Source of the DNA: Alcaligenaceae bacterium SAGV5
GTDB taxonomy: Bacteria; Pseudomonadota; Gammaproteobacteria; Burkholderiales; Burkholderiaceae_B
Assembly (NCBI GenBank): GCA_009360345.1
Contig: SPDP01000001.1
Location: 496,001-560,000 of the forward strand
Length of the DNA stretch: 64,000 nucleotides
Reading direction: 5' to 3'
Shown: one piece after another, positions 52,828 to 61,324 of the stretch
Layout of the letters: each line of letters begins with the position of its first letter
How positions within the stretch are numbered: the stretch's first letter is position 1
The notes under the pieces: generated by a model
What the model was told of the DNA's origin: nothing
The model's database searches: none
The model's input: the letters and a program-made list of their open reading frames with translations, nothing else
Translations under genes and position numbers: made by a program

Positions 52828-53655
52828 TCAGCGTGCCATCGAATGCGTGACCTGGCGCCGGAAGTCCGCCAGCTTGGCCTTGAGCGCGCGCCGGTTGTCC
52901 GGGCCCATGCGCAGCAGGATTTTCTGGCCCGATGTCAGTGATTCCAGCGCGGGGTCGGAGAACTCGTAGCGCACCCACGGACGCTGGAGCTCCCTGGGGC
53001 CCTTCACCTCGGGCAGGTTCACGGCCGGTGGGTCGGCCGGCTCCGGCGTCGCGAGCAGCGTGTCGATCACCGCCACCAGCCGGTCGTTGAAGTAGCCCCG
53101 CGGATAGCCGAGGTCCTCGTAGGCTTTCTGGAACTGGGGATAGAGCTGCTTGTAGAGCGCCGCCGCCTTGTCGGTGCCGACGGCCGTGACGGCCGCCACG
53201 AAGGGCCGGTAGCGGTTGTAGTTGGCGGCGGCGATCCGTTCGTCGGGCGCGGCGCCATCGACCGTGAAGCGGCCCTGCGCGGGATTGACCGGCCAGACCC
53301 TCGGTGGCGCATGCGGGCGGGCAAGGTTGTCCACCGTGGCCACCGCGCGCTGGATGAAGTGGTCCAGGTTGAAGAAGGACAGCACCGCATCCCTGCCCAG
53401 GAGGCCGGTCAAAGCCACGGTGATGTCGGGCGGCGCCGGCGGCTCGGCCGCCCCGGCCGTGGCGGCCGGTTCGATGGGATGCTGGATCTCCGGTTCGGGC
53501 GGAGGAGGCGCGGGCGGCTCGGCGGGCTCGGTGACCGCCGGCGGAGATTCCGCGACGGACGCCGGCGGCTCGGGCTGCGGCCGCAGCCACAGGTAAAGGC
53601 CGGCGCCGATGGCCGCCAGGGCCAGCACGACGACGAGGGAAGACAGTCGGTTCAT
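52828..53655 (-). CDS. DUF3014 family protein, membrane-anchored
   Basis: A 275-residue protein. One membrane segment (about residues 7-24) is followed by a Pro/Glu-rich linker (about 27-78) and a conserved domain with LLGRDAVLSFFNLDHFIQRAVATVDNLARPHAP, NYNRYRPFVAAV and LYKQLYPQFQKAYEDLGYPRGYFNDRLVAVIDTLLATP. These match DUF3014. The soluble part should lie in the periplasm. Function is unknown. It is a single gene, divergent from the gene at 53842. Confidence 0.82.
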   Translation of the reverse strand: MNRLSSLVVVLALAAIGAGLYLWLRPQPEPPASVAESPPAVTEPAEPPAPPPPEPEIQHPIEPAATAGAAEPPAPPDITVALTGLLGRDAVLSFFNLDHFIQRAVATVDNLARPHAPPRVWPVNPAQGRFTVDGAAPDERIAAANYNRYRPFVAAVTAVGTDKAAALYKQLYPQFQKAYEDLGYPRGYFNDRLVAVIDTLLATPEPADPPAVNLPEVKGPRELQRPWVRYEFSDPALESLTSGQKILLRMGPDNRRALKAKLADFRRQVTHSMAR

Positions 53656-53841
53656 GGCGCGCCTATGTCGGTTGGATCCACGGACACTGTACCAGCCGAG
53701 CGGGACCGTTCACAGGCCGGCCCCGGGGCTGTTGCCGCATCGGCATCGTCGCGTGCGGGAAAGGCACGGCGGCCGGGTGGCGGCGCAGGTTGCGCGGCCT
53801 GTGCGAAACACGCATAGTCGTCCCCGACCCTTCCTTTCGAG

Positions 53842-54552
53842 ATGTCCATGGCATTGGCTGGCACCGCTTTTCTGGCGCTGTTCAACGGCTTCGATCCCGC
53901 CCGCGACGACGAATACAACGTCTGGCATTCGGTGGAGCATGTGCCGGAACGCCTGACCATGCCTGGCATCGTCCGGGCCCGCCGCTATGTGAATCGCCAG
54001 GACGCCGGCCTGCCCTATTTCACGCTGTACGAACTGGCGTCCATCGATGCCATGTATTCCGCGGCCTACCTGCATCTGATCATGCACCCCACGGCCTGGA
54101 CGCAGCGCATGCGCGTGTCGTTCGGCCGCTTCCTGCGGGCGCCCTGCCGTACGCTGGCCAGCCAGGGAGACGGGATGGGCGCCGCGATGCAGGCGACCCT
54201 CCTGCGAGGTGCCCACGGCGAGGCGCCGGCGGGCCCGGCGGTCCGGGCCCTGGCCGATAGCCTGGGCAGGCTGGACGGCATCGTCGGCGTGCATGTCGGC
54301 CTGATCGACGACCGGGCGCCGCCGGTACCGGGCTTGCAGGCGGCGGCGCCGAGCGACAGCGCAAGCGCCCTGGTGGTGCTGATCGAGGCCCAGGAAGAGC
54401 ATTGGCTGGACCGGCAGCACGATGCCATCGGCGCCGCGCTGGGGGGCATGGGCGGTTCGTGGGGCGTGCCGGAGCATCGCGTCTACCGGCTCATGCACGT
54501 GCTCGATGCGGGCCGGTCGCCCGAAGAGACGGCGCGCCTGCGGGGAGGCTGA
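53842..54552 (+). CDS. dimeric alpha-beta barrel (EthD-like) protein
   Basis: A 236-residue cytosolic protein. Its first half (AFLALFNGFDPARDDEYNVWHSVEHVPERLTMPGIVRARRYVN) is like the EthD/Dabb fold group, where an Asp/His pair in WHxxEHxPE is characteristic. The second half is less conserved. Start 53842 (MSMALAG) may equally be 53848. It precedes the enoyl-CoA hydratase gene by 72 bases on the same strand. The family includes many auxiliary proteins of catabolic operons; the reaction is not known. Confidence 0.68.
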   Translation: MSMALAGTAFLALFNGFDPARDDEYNVWHSVEHVPERLTMPGIVRARRYVNRQDAGLPYFTLYELASIDAMYSAAYLHLIMHPTAWTQRMRVSFGRFLRAPCRTLASQGDGMGAAMQATLLRGAHGEAPAGPAVRALADSLGRLDGIVGVHVGLIDDRAPPVPGLQAAAPSDSASALVVLIEAQEEHWLDRQHDAIGAALGGMGGSWGVPEHRVYRLMHVLDAGRSPEETARLRGG

Positions 54553-54624
54553 GGGCGCGCCGCCATTTTTGTGTATTCTCGAAGCTCCTGGTCCGCGATG
54601 GTCCCCCACTCCACTGGATTTCCC

Positions 54625-55419
54625 ATGTCTGACAGTCAAGTCCAACAGAACAAGGCGCCGGTGCGCCAAGAGCGTCACGACAGCGTCGGTGTCATCATCA
54701 TCGACCGCCCCGAGCGCAAGAACGCCCTCAATGCCGAGGTCAAGGCCACGCTGGTGCGCTGCCTGCGTGAGTTCGAACAGGATCCGGCCATCGGCTGCAT
54801 CGTGCTGACCGGCGCCGGCGGCTATTTCGTCGCGGGTTCGGACATCGTCGAGATGTCCACCATGCAGCCCACGGACCACGCCCTGCAGGGCGGCGACCAG
54901 GTGTTCCACGTGCTGCGCGGGCTGGGCAAGCCGGTCATCGCCGCGGTCGAGGGCTTCGCGCTGGGCGGCGGATGCGAGCTGGCGCTGGCCTGCGACATCA
55001 TCATCGCGGCCGAGGGCGCGAGCTTCGGCCAGCCCGAGATCAAGGTGGGCATCATTCCGGGCGGCGGCGGCACGCAGCGGCTGCTGCGCTCGGCGGGCAA
55101 GTACAAGACGCTGCTGTGGTCGCTGACGGGCGATCGCATCCCGGCCAGGACGGCCTATCATTCCAACATGGTCAGCGAGCTGGTGCCCGACGGGACCGCG
55201 CTCGAGCGTGCCGTGGCCGTCGCGGGCCAGATCTGCGCCATGCCGCCGCTGGCGGTGCGCGCCATCCGCGACGCCGTGCGGCTGGGCGCGGACGCCAGCC
55301 TGGAAGCCGGGCTGGCCATCGAGCGACGCGCTTTCGAGCGGCTGTTCGACAGCCAGGACCAGAAGGAAGGCATGCGCGCCTTCATCGAGAAGCGCGCCCC
55401 GGTGTTCAAGGGACGTTGA
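54625..55419 (+). CDS. enoyl-CoA hydratase/isomerase family protein
   Basis: A 264-residue crotonase. The oxyanion-hole motifs are RKNALNAEV with GAGGYFVAGSDIVEMS, and IAAVEGFALGGGCELALACDI. The Glu-containing active-site segment FGQPEIKVGIIPGGGGTQRLLR is complete, indicating an active hydratase. ATG 54625 gives MSDSQV; upstream residues are not conserved. A strong hairpin follows the stop codon. It is more canonical than the crotonase at 7787. Confidence 0.9.
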   Translation: MSDSQVQQNKAPVRQERHDSVGVIIIDRPERKNALNAEVKATLVRCLREFEQDPAIGCIVLTGAGGYFVAGSDIVEMSTMQPTDHALQGGDQVFHVLRGLGKPVIAAVEGFALGGGCELALACDIIIAAEGASFGQPEIKVGIIPGGGGTQRLLRSAGKYKTLLWSLTGDRIPARTAYHSNMVSELVPDGTALERAVAVAGQICAMPPLAVRAIRDAVRLGADASLEAGLAIERRAFERLFDSQDQKEGMRAFIEKRAPVFKGR

Positions 55420-55424
55420 GTCCC

Positions 55425-55460
55425 GAAGCCGCCGCGGCCGTTTCCGGCCGCGGCGGCTTC
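55425..55460 (+). terminator. strong intrinsic terminator-like hairpin
   Basis: A perfect 16-bp stem, GAAGCCGCCGCGGCCG and its complement, encloses a TTTC loop starting 6 bases after the enoyl-CoA hydratase stop. The following bases GTTCCTTCCT are T-rich but not a pure T-run. Confidence 0.7.
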
Positions 55461-55728
55461 GTTCCTTCCTCCAGGCCGGCTCGCCGGCCGCCTTCTTTCA
55501 TTTCCCTCCCGTTCCGTCTCAGCCCGTGACGACCGCCGCCGCCGTCCGCGCCGGCACGCACCCATCGCTTCGTGTTCAAGCATTGAATCGGCATTCAAGG
55601 TTGAGTGAATTGATTCAATATTCAAGATTGAACGCCCTGATGCGAGTCCCTATCATGGCCCCGCCAACGAACCGGCCCGCCGCGTGACGCCTGCCGCGTC
55701 GAGCGATGCGGGCCCATAGCGAGGAGAC
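55461..55728 (+). promoter_or_regulatory. non-coding leader with clustered TTCAA/TTGAA repeats
   Basis: No gene is seen here. An AT-rich island at 55575-55632 carries three TTCAA-N2-3-TTGAA/TTGAG units (55575-55587, 55594-55605 and 55621-55632) and the overlapping dyad TTGAATCGGCATTCAA (55583-55598). It is the probable promoter and operator region of the Bug/ThDP enzyme/aldehyde dehydrogenase operon that starts at 55729. The last 40 bases include a good ribosome-binding site, GAGGAGAC. Confidence 0.5.
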
Positions 55729-56703
55729 ATGATGAAGCACCCCTGCCGCGCGGCGTTCGCCGCGGCGCTCATCGGTTGTTGCGCCATTCCGGCCGCGTCC
55801 GCCCAGGACTATCCCAACAAGCCCATACGCATCATCGTGCCCTTGCCGCCGGGCGGGTCGAACGACGTGCTGGCGCGCGTGCTGGGCGAGGAAATGTCCA
55901 AGACGCTCGGCCAGCCTTTCGTGGTGGAGAACAAGCCTGGCGCCGCCGGCAATATCGGCACCGACCAGGTGGCCAAGGCCAGGCCCGACGGCTATACGCT
56001 GGGGATCGCGCCCAACCAGACCGTGGCGGTCAATCCCGCGCTGTATCCCAAGCTGCCCTTCGACGTGCAGAAGGACCTGATGGGAATCGGCTTGATGGCC
56101 ACGCTGCCGATGACGCTGGTCGTGCCCAGTTCGTCGAAGGCCGGCTCCATCGACGAACTGGTGGCCATGGCCAAGGCCCAGCCGGGCAGGCTGACCTATG
56201 CGTCGGCCGGTTCGGGCAGCCCGCAGCATATGTCTGCCGAGATTTTCCAGTCGTTGACTTCCACCCAGATGACCCACGTTCCCTACAAAGGCTCGAACCC
56301 GGCCCTGGTGGACGTGCTGGCGGGCACGGTGGACGTCATGTTCTGCCCCATCAATTCGGCGCTGCCCTATATCCAGAACGGCCGGCTCAAGGCGCTGGGC
56401 GTGACGGGCGCGCAGCGGCTCCAGGCGCTGCCCGAGGTGCCCGCCATCGCCGAGAAGGTGCCGGACTTCGCGAGCGACATCTGGATCGGGTTGATCGCGC
56501 CCGCCGGCACGCCGCCCGAGATCGTGCAGAAGCTGAACACCGAGCTGAACCGCGCGCTGAAGATGCCGGCGGTGCAGGCCAGGCTGGCCGAGCAGGGCAT
56601 ACAGGCCGCCACCAGCACGCCGGCCGAGCTGGACCGGATGATGCGCGACGACCGCAAGCGCTGGGCCGAGGTCATCAAGCGCGCCAACATCCGCGTCGAT
56701 TGA
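55729..56703 (+). CDS. TctC/Bug-type periplasmic solute receptor
   Basis: A 324-residue Bug receptor. The signal peptide of about 25 residues ends AIPAASA before QDYPNKPIRIIVPLPPGGSNDVLAR. Ligand-loop motifs VENKPGAAGNIGTD and RPDGYTLG are present. GAGGAGAC directly precedes ATG 55729, and the adjacent ATG at 55732 is an equal alternative. It leads the operon with the ThDP enzyme and aldehyde dehydrogenase and probably binds their 2-oxo acid or a precursor. Confidence 0.9.
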   Translation: MMKHPCRAAFAAALIGCCAIPAASAQDYPNKPIRIIVPLPPGGSNDVLARVLGEEMSKTLGQPFVVENKPGAAGNIGTDQVAKARPDGYTLGIAPNQTVAVNPALYPKLPFDVQKDLMGIGLMATLPMTLVVPSSSKAGSIDELVAMAKAQPGRLTYASAGSGSPQHMSAEIFQSLTSTQMTHVPYKGSNPALVDVLAGTVDVMFCPINSALPYIQNGRLKALGVTGAQRLQALPEVPAIAEKVPDFASDIWIGLIAPAGTPPEIVQKLNTELNRALKMPAVQARLAEQGIQAATSTPAELDRMMRDDRKRWAEVIKRANIRVD

Positions 56704-56742
56704 ATCCTCTTTTCGCCTCATTCTTCATACACAGGAAACACC

Positions 56743-58533
56743 ATGAAGTCCTCGACCGAATCGCTGGTGCGACGCGATGAACCGCAGCCGTGGGAACACG
56801 ACGGCGTGGCATGGGGAAGCGACAGGATCGCCGACCTGCTGCGCGAACTGGACATTCCCTATCTGATCCTGAATCCGGGGTCGAGCTATCGCGGCCTGCA
56901 CGACAGCCTGGTCAACCACCTGGGCAACCGCCAGCCGCAGATGATCGTCGTGCTGCACGAAGAGCACGCGGTCGCCATCGCGCACGGCTATGCCAAGGTC
57001 ACCGGCAAGCCGCTGGGCGCGGCGCTGCATGCGAACGTCGGCCTGATGCACGGATCCATGGCCATCTACGATGCCTGGGTGGACCGCGCGCCGGTGATCG
57101 TCCTGGGCGCGACGGGGCCGGTGGACGCGGCCAAGCGGCGGCCATGGATAGACTGGATCCACACCGCGCAGGACCAGGGCGCGCTGGTGCGGCACTTCGT
57201 CAAGTGGGATGCCCAGCCCGCGTCGGTGCCCGCCGCGCTGGAAGCCCTGCTGCGCGCCCGCCAGATCGCGACCACGGCGCCGCATGGCCCGGTCTATGTC
57301 TGCCTGGATGCGGCGGTGCAGGAGGCGCGCTGCGACGAGGACATCCCGCTGCCCGATCCCGCCCGCTACCTGCCGCCGCCGCCGGCCCGTCCCGCGGACG
57401 AGCAGGTACGGCAGGCGGCGGCCTGGCTGTCGCAGGCGAAGCGTCCCGTCATCCTGGCCGGGCGGGTGTCGCGGTCCGAGGAAGGATGGGCGGCGCGCGT
57501 GCGCCTGGCCGAGACCCTGCGGGCGCAGGTGCTGACCGACCTGAAGGTGGGCGCCGCCTTCCCCACCGATCATCCGCTGCATGCCGCGCCCAGCGGCATG
57601 TTCCTGCATCCCGAGGCGCAGAAGGTGCTGCGCGAGGCCGACGTGGTGCTGAGCCTGGACTGGCTGGACCTGGCCGGCACGCTCAAGCAGGCCTGGGGCG
57701 CCGATCCGGTGGGCAGCCGCGTCATCCAGGTGTCGGTGGACCACTACAGCCACAACGGCTGGAGCATGGACCACCAGGGCCTGCCGCCGGTCGATCTCTT
57801 CCTGCTGTCCGAGCCCGAGCCCGCGGTCGCGCTGCTGAACGAACACGTGGCGCCGCGCCACGGGCCGGCGCCGCCGAAGGCGCCGGCGCCGGGTCCGGCG
57901 ATACCCGGGGACCCGGCCGCGCCCATGACCGTGCCCACGGTGGCCGCCGTGCTGCGCAAGGTGCTGGGCGATGCGCCGACGTGCCTGACGCGGCTGCCGC
58001 TCAGTTGGAGCGGCGAGTTCTGGGACTTCCGGCATCCGCTGGATTTCGTCGGCTACGACGGCGGCGGCGGCGTGGGCTCGGGTCCCGGCATGGCGATCGG
58101 ATCGGCGCTGGCGCTCAAGGGCGGCGACCGCCTGCCGGTGGCGCTGATCGGCGACGGCGACTACATGATGGGCGTCAACGCGCTGTGGACGGCCGCCCAT
58201 GCCGGCATCCCCATGCTGATGATCGTCTGCAACAACCACTCGTTCTTCAACGACGAGATCCACCAGGAGCGCGTGGCGCGCCAGCGTGGGCGGCCGGTCG
58301 AGAACCGCTGGGTCGGCCAGCGCATCGACGAACCCGCCCCGGACCTGGCGGCGATCGCCCGGGCGCAGGGACTGACCGGCATCGGTCCCGTCCGCCGCGC
58401 GGACGAACTGGCGCGCGTCCTGGCCGAGGCCGTCGCGGCGGTCAGGCAGGGCGGCATCGTGGTCGTCGATGCCATCGTCCAGCCCGGCTACAACCCCGCC
58501 ATGACCGCGGGCCTGACCCGTTCCAACCACTAG
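56743..58533 (+). CDS. thiamine-diphosphate-dependent enzyme, acetolactate synthase/benzoylformate decarboxylase-like
   Basis: A 596-residue ThDP enzyme with PYR, central and PP domains in order. The activating Glu is in VVLHEEHAVAIAHGYAKVTG (E73). The ThDP/metal motif runs from GDGDYMMGVN at about residue 470 to the NN pair at 497-498. Family members decarboxylate or ligate 2-oxo acids. The next gene is an aldehyde dehydrogenase, so decarboxylation of a 2-oxo acid to an aldehyde, then oxidation, is the simplest scheme. FAD-binding residues of true acetolactate synthase are not clearly seen. Confidence 0.87.
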   Translation: MKSSTESLVRRDEPQPWEHDGVAWGSDRIADLLRELDIPYLILNPGSSYRGLHDSLVNHLGNRQPQMIVVLHEEHAVAIAHGYAKVTGKPLGAALHANVGLMHGSMAIYDAWVDRAPVIVLGATGPVDAAKRRPWIDWIHTAQDQGALVRHFVKWDAQPASVPAALEALLRARQIATTAPHGPVYVCLDAAVQEARCDEDIPLPDPARYLPPPPARPADEQVRQAAAWLSQAKRPVILAGRVSRSEEGWAARVRLAETLRAQVLTDLKVGAAFPTDHPLHAAPSGMFLHPEAQKVLREADVVLSLDWLDLAGTLKQAWGADPVGSRVIQVSVDHYSHNGWSMDHQGLPPVDLFLLSEPEPAVALLNEHVAPRHGPAPPKAPAPGPAIPGDPAAPMTVPTVAAVLRKVLGDAPTCLTRLPLSWSGEFWDFRHPLDFVGYDGGGGVGSGPGMAIGSALALKGGDRLPVALIGDGDYMMGVNALWTAAHAGIPMLMIVCNNHSFFNDEIHQERVARQRGRPVENRWVGQRIDEPAPDLAAIARAQGLTGIGPVRRADELARVLAEAVAAVRQGGIVVVDAIVQPGYNPAMTAGLTRSNH

Positions 58534-58560
58534 CTTCCGCATTTTCCAAGAGAGTCTTCC

Positions 58561-60033
58561 ATGCGTGCTCATGAGATCCCCCCGGGCATCCTTCCCACCC
58601 GGCGCAGCCTGTACTACGGCGGCGCCTGGCATGAACCGGCCGCCGGCCTGTATGCCGACACCATCAACCCCGCCTACGACGAAGCCATCACCCAGGCCCC
58701 GGTGGCCGGCGCGGACGACGTGGACGCCGCCGTGCGCGCCGCGCAGGCCGCCTTTCCGGCCTGGGCCAGCCTGCCGCCGGCCCGCCGGGCCGGCTACCTG
58801 CGCCGCGCCGCCGCCGTCCTGCGCGAACATGCGCTGCCGCTGGCGCAGCTGGATTCGCTGAACAACGGGAATCCCGTCTCCGCCCTGCTGAACGATGCCG
58901 GCTTCGCCGCCGACGGGCTGGAGTACTTCGCCGGCCTGGCCGCCGAAGTCAAGGGCGAGACGATACCCATGGGCGACGGCAACCTGAACTACACCGTGCG
59001 CGAACCCATGGGCGTGATCGCGCGCATCGTCGCCTACAACCATCCGCTGATGTTCGCGGCGCTGCGCATCGCCGCGCCGCTGGCCGCGGGCAACACGGTG
59101 GTGGTCAAGGCGCCCGACCAGGCGCCGCTGTCCATCATCCGGCTGGCCGAGCTGGTGGGGGACATCTTTCCGCCCGGCGTGGTGAACTTCCTGTGCGGCG
59201 GCCGCGAGTGCGGCGACGCCATGTCGCGGCATCCGCTGGTGCGCAAGGTCACGCTGATCGGCGGCGTGCCGACCGGCAAGGCGGTCATGGAGACGGCGGC
59301 GCGCGACCTGAAGCCGGTGCTGCTGGAGCTGGGCGGCAAGAACGCGCTGATCGCCTACCCGGATGCCGATCTGGACAAGCTGGTGCAGGGCATCATCGGC
59401 GGCATGAACTTCACCTGGTCGGGCCAGAGCTGCGGTTCCACCAGCCGCGCCTTCCTGCACGAGTCCATCCACGACCGCGTGCTCGAGGCCGTGGCCCGCC
59501 TGCTGCCCGAGCGCCACAAGCCGGGCATTCCCATCGATCCGGCCACCACCATGGGGGCGCTGGTCAGCCGGGCGCAATTGCAGAAGGTCGAGGGCTTCGT
59601 CGCGTCCGCCCTGGCCGAAGGGGCGCGGCTGGTGAGCGGCGGCAAGCGGCCCGCCGATCCGGCGCTGGCGCAGGGGTTCTTCTTCGAGCCGACGGTGTTC
59701 GCCGACGTGCAGCCGCACATGCGGCTGGCGCGCGAGGAAGTCTTCGGCCCTATCCTGTCGGTGTTCAAGTGGCGCGACGAGGATGCGCTGTTCGAGCAGG
59801 TGAACGACGTGGATTTCGGGCTGACCGGGTCGATCTGGACCCGCGACCTGGACACGGCGCACCGGGCCGCCCGGCGCATGACGACGGGCTACGTGTGGAT
59901 CAACAACACCAGCCAGCACTTCCTGGGCGCGCCGTTCGGCGGCGTCAAGCAATCGGGCATCGGCCGCGAGGAATGCTTCGCCGAACTGCTGGAGTTCACC
60001 TACACCAAGAACGTGAACGTCAAGCTGGGCTGA
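58561..60033 (+). CDS. aldehyde dehydrogenase (NAD(P)+)
   Basis: A 490-residue ALDH of the betaine/benzaldehyde-type superfamily. The catalytic residues are N160 in IVAYNHP, E256 in LLELGGKN and C291 in WSGQSCGSTSR. The C-terminal EEVFGPILSVFKW and GGVKQSGIGREE are intact. It lies 27 bases after the ThDP enzyme and probably oxidises the aldehyde that enzyme makes. Its stop abuts that of the acylphosphatase gene on the other strand. Confidence 0.92.
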   Translation: MRAHEIPPGILPTRRSLYYGGAWHEPAAGLYADTINPAYDEAITQAPVAGADDVDAAVRAAQAAFPAWASLPPARRAGYLRRAAAVLREHALPLAQLDSLNNGNPVSALLNDAGFAADGLEYFAGLAAEVKGETIPMGDGNLNYTVREPMGVIARIVAYNHPLMFAALRIAAPLAAGNTVVVKAPDQAPLSIIRLAELVGDIFPPGVVNFLCGGRECGDAMSRHPLVRKVTLIGGVPTGKAVMETAARDLKPVLLELGGKNALIAYPDADLDKLVQGIIGGMNFTWSGQSCGSTSRAFLHESIHDRVLEAVARLLPERHKPGIPIDPATTMGALVSRAQLQKVEGFVASALAEGARLVSGGKRPADPALAQGFFFEPTVFADVQPHMRLAREEVFGPILSVFKWRDEDALFEQVNDVDFGLTGSIWTRDLDTAHRAARRMTTGYVWINNTSQHFLGAPFGGVKQSGIGREECFAELLEFTYTKNVNVKLG

Positions 60034-60330
60034 TCACTGCTGCTCGAAGCGGGCGAACCGGCGGTCGATGAACCGGCGTTCGCTCGCGAGATCGTCCACG
60101 CGCGCCTGCGGCGGACCCTGGCGCATCCATTCGAGCATCTGGTCGACCTGGTCGGGGGTGCCCTGCACCAGCGCTTCGACCGAGCCGTCGTCGTTGTTGC
60201 GGACCCAGCCGCCCACGCCCACCATGTGGGCGCGTCGGACCGTGGCCAGGCGGTAGCCCACGCCCTGGACCCTGCCGGTCACGTGGACGATGACGGTTTC
60301 CAGGGATGGGGAGCTATCGAGTTCTTGCAT
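60034..60330 (-). CDS. acyP: acylphosphatase
   Basis: A 98-residue enzyme hydrolysing acyl phosphates. The fold's catalytic residues are R27 in VTGRVQGVGYR and N45 in GGWVRNNDDGSVEA. The length is slightly greater than the usual 90 because of an N-terminal extension (MQELDSSPSLE). Its start lies within the last 17 bases of the LysR gene, so the two are translated from overlapping frames. This is a housekeeping-type gene. Confidence 0.92.
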   Translation of the reverse strand: MQELDSSPSLETVIVHVTGRVQGVGYRLATVRRAHMVGVGGWVRNNDDGSVEALVQGTPDQVDQMLEWMRQGPPQARVDDLASERRFIDRRFARFEQQ

Positions 60331-61219
60331 GGTCGGTTCGGGAATGGTTGGGTAGGAATTGCTCGAGCAGGGCCAGGAACGCGGCGGCGGCCGGGCTGGG
60401 GGTGGCCGACCAGACGGCGTAGACCCTGCGGCGCGGGGCGTCGGTGATGGCCACCGCGCGCAGGCCGTCGGCCATGGCGGCGAGCGAACTGGGCACCAGC
60501 CCCACGGCCAGCCCCTTGCCCACGATCCGGCGCAGCAGGTCGATATGGTCGACCTCGAAGTGCACGTGCCGTTCGATGCGCGCGGCGCCGAAGGCGTCGT
60601 CGGTCTGCCTGCGCGCCCCGCTGCCTGCGTGGAAGTCTACCAGCGGAAAACGTGCCAGTTCGGCCAGCGACAGCGAACGGCGCCTGGCGCAGGCGTGGTC
60701 CGGCGGCAGCAGGGCCACCAGTTTCTCGTCCGCCAGCAGGCGGTGAGGCAGCGCCGGCAGCGGCGCTTCCGGCCAAAGGCCGACGAAGCCGACGTCGGCG
60801 CGACGCTCGCGGATATTGGCGATCAGCGTTTCGCTCATGCCGACGTTCAGGCGGATGTCCACCTGCGGGTGGAGCGCATGGAAGCGGGCCAGGACGTCGA
60901 CGAGATCGACGCTGGTCAGCGTGGAGATGGTCCCCACCGACAGGACGCCCTGGACCCGGCCCTGCGCGGCCGCCACTTCCGCGGCGATGCGGCCGGTTGC
61001 TGCCACCGCCCGGCGCGCGGCGGCAAGGAAGGCTTCGCCCGCGGGCGTCAGGCGCACGCTGCGCGAGGTCCGCTCGAACAGGCTCGCACCGAGCTCTTCT
61101 TCCAGCTTGGCGACCTGGTGGCTGAGCGCGGACTGCACCGTATGGCAGCGCCGCGCGGCGCGGGTGAAGCTGGCTTCCTCGGCCACGGCTATCGCGTATT
61201 CGATCTGTCGCAGGTTCAT
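60314..61219 (-). CDS. LysR family transcriptional regulator
   Basis: A 301-residue LysR-type regulator. The helix-turn-helix is MNLRQIEYAIAVAEEASFTRAARRCHTVQSALSHQVAKLEEELGASLFER (residues 1-50), then an effector domain with GVLSVGTISTL and VGKGLAVGLVPSSLA. It is divergent from the MFS gene at 61325, with a strong dyad between them, and most likely activates that exporter gene. It overlaps acyP by 17 bases. Confidence 0.88.
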   Translation of the reverse strand: MNLRQIEYAIAVAEEASFTRAARRCHTVQSALSHQVAKLEEELGASLFERTSRSVRLTPAGEAFLAAARRAVAATGRIAAEVAAAQGRVQGVLSVGTISTLTSVDLVDVLARFHALHPQVDIRLNVGMSETLIANIRERRADVGFVGLWPEAPLPALPHRLLADEKLVALLPPDHACARRRSLSLAELARFPLVDFHAGSGARRQTDDAFGAARIERHVHFEVDHIDLLRRIVGKGLAVGLVPSSLAAMADGLRAVAITDAPRRRVYAVWSATPSPAAAAFLALLEQFLPNHSRTDHARTR

Positions 61220-61282
61220 GGCCGGTGCTTGCCGCCGGCAGGCGGCAATCTATCTCTAAATGAGATGGAAGAAATGAGAATT

Positions 61283-61305
61283 ATGCATTGGATTCATCAA
61301 TGCAT
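61283..61305. promoter_or_regulatory. LysR-type dyad ATGCATTG-N7-CAATGCAT
   Basis: A 23-bp inverted repeat with perfect 8-bp arms and a T-N11-A match lies between the divergent LysR and MFS genes. It sits 20 bases upstream of the MFS start, so it may act as an operator of either gene. Confidence 0.5.
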
Positions 61306-61324
61306 CGTACGGAATAATGCTGTC

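Noticed and set aside
55575..55632. CRISPR-like array in the AT-rich repeat cluster
   Set aside because: The repeats are only 5-6 bases and irregularly spaced, with no spacers of uniform length and no cas genes.
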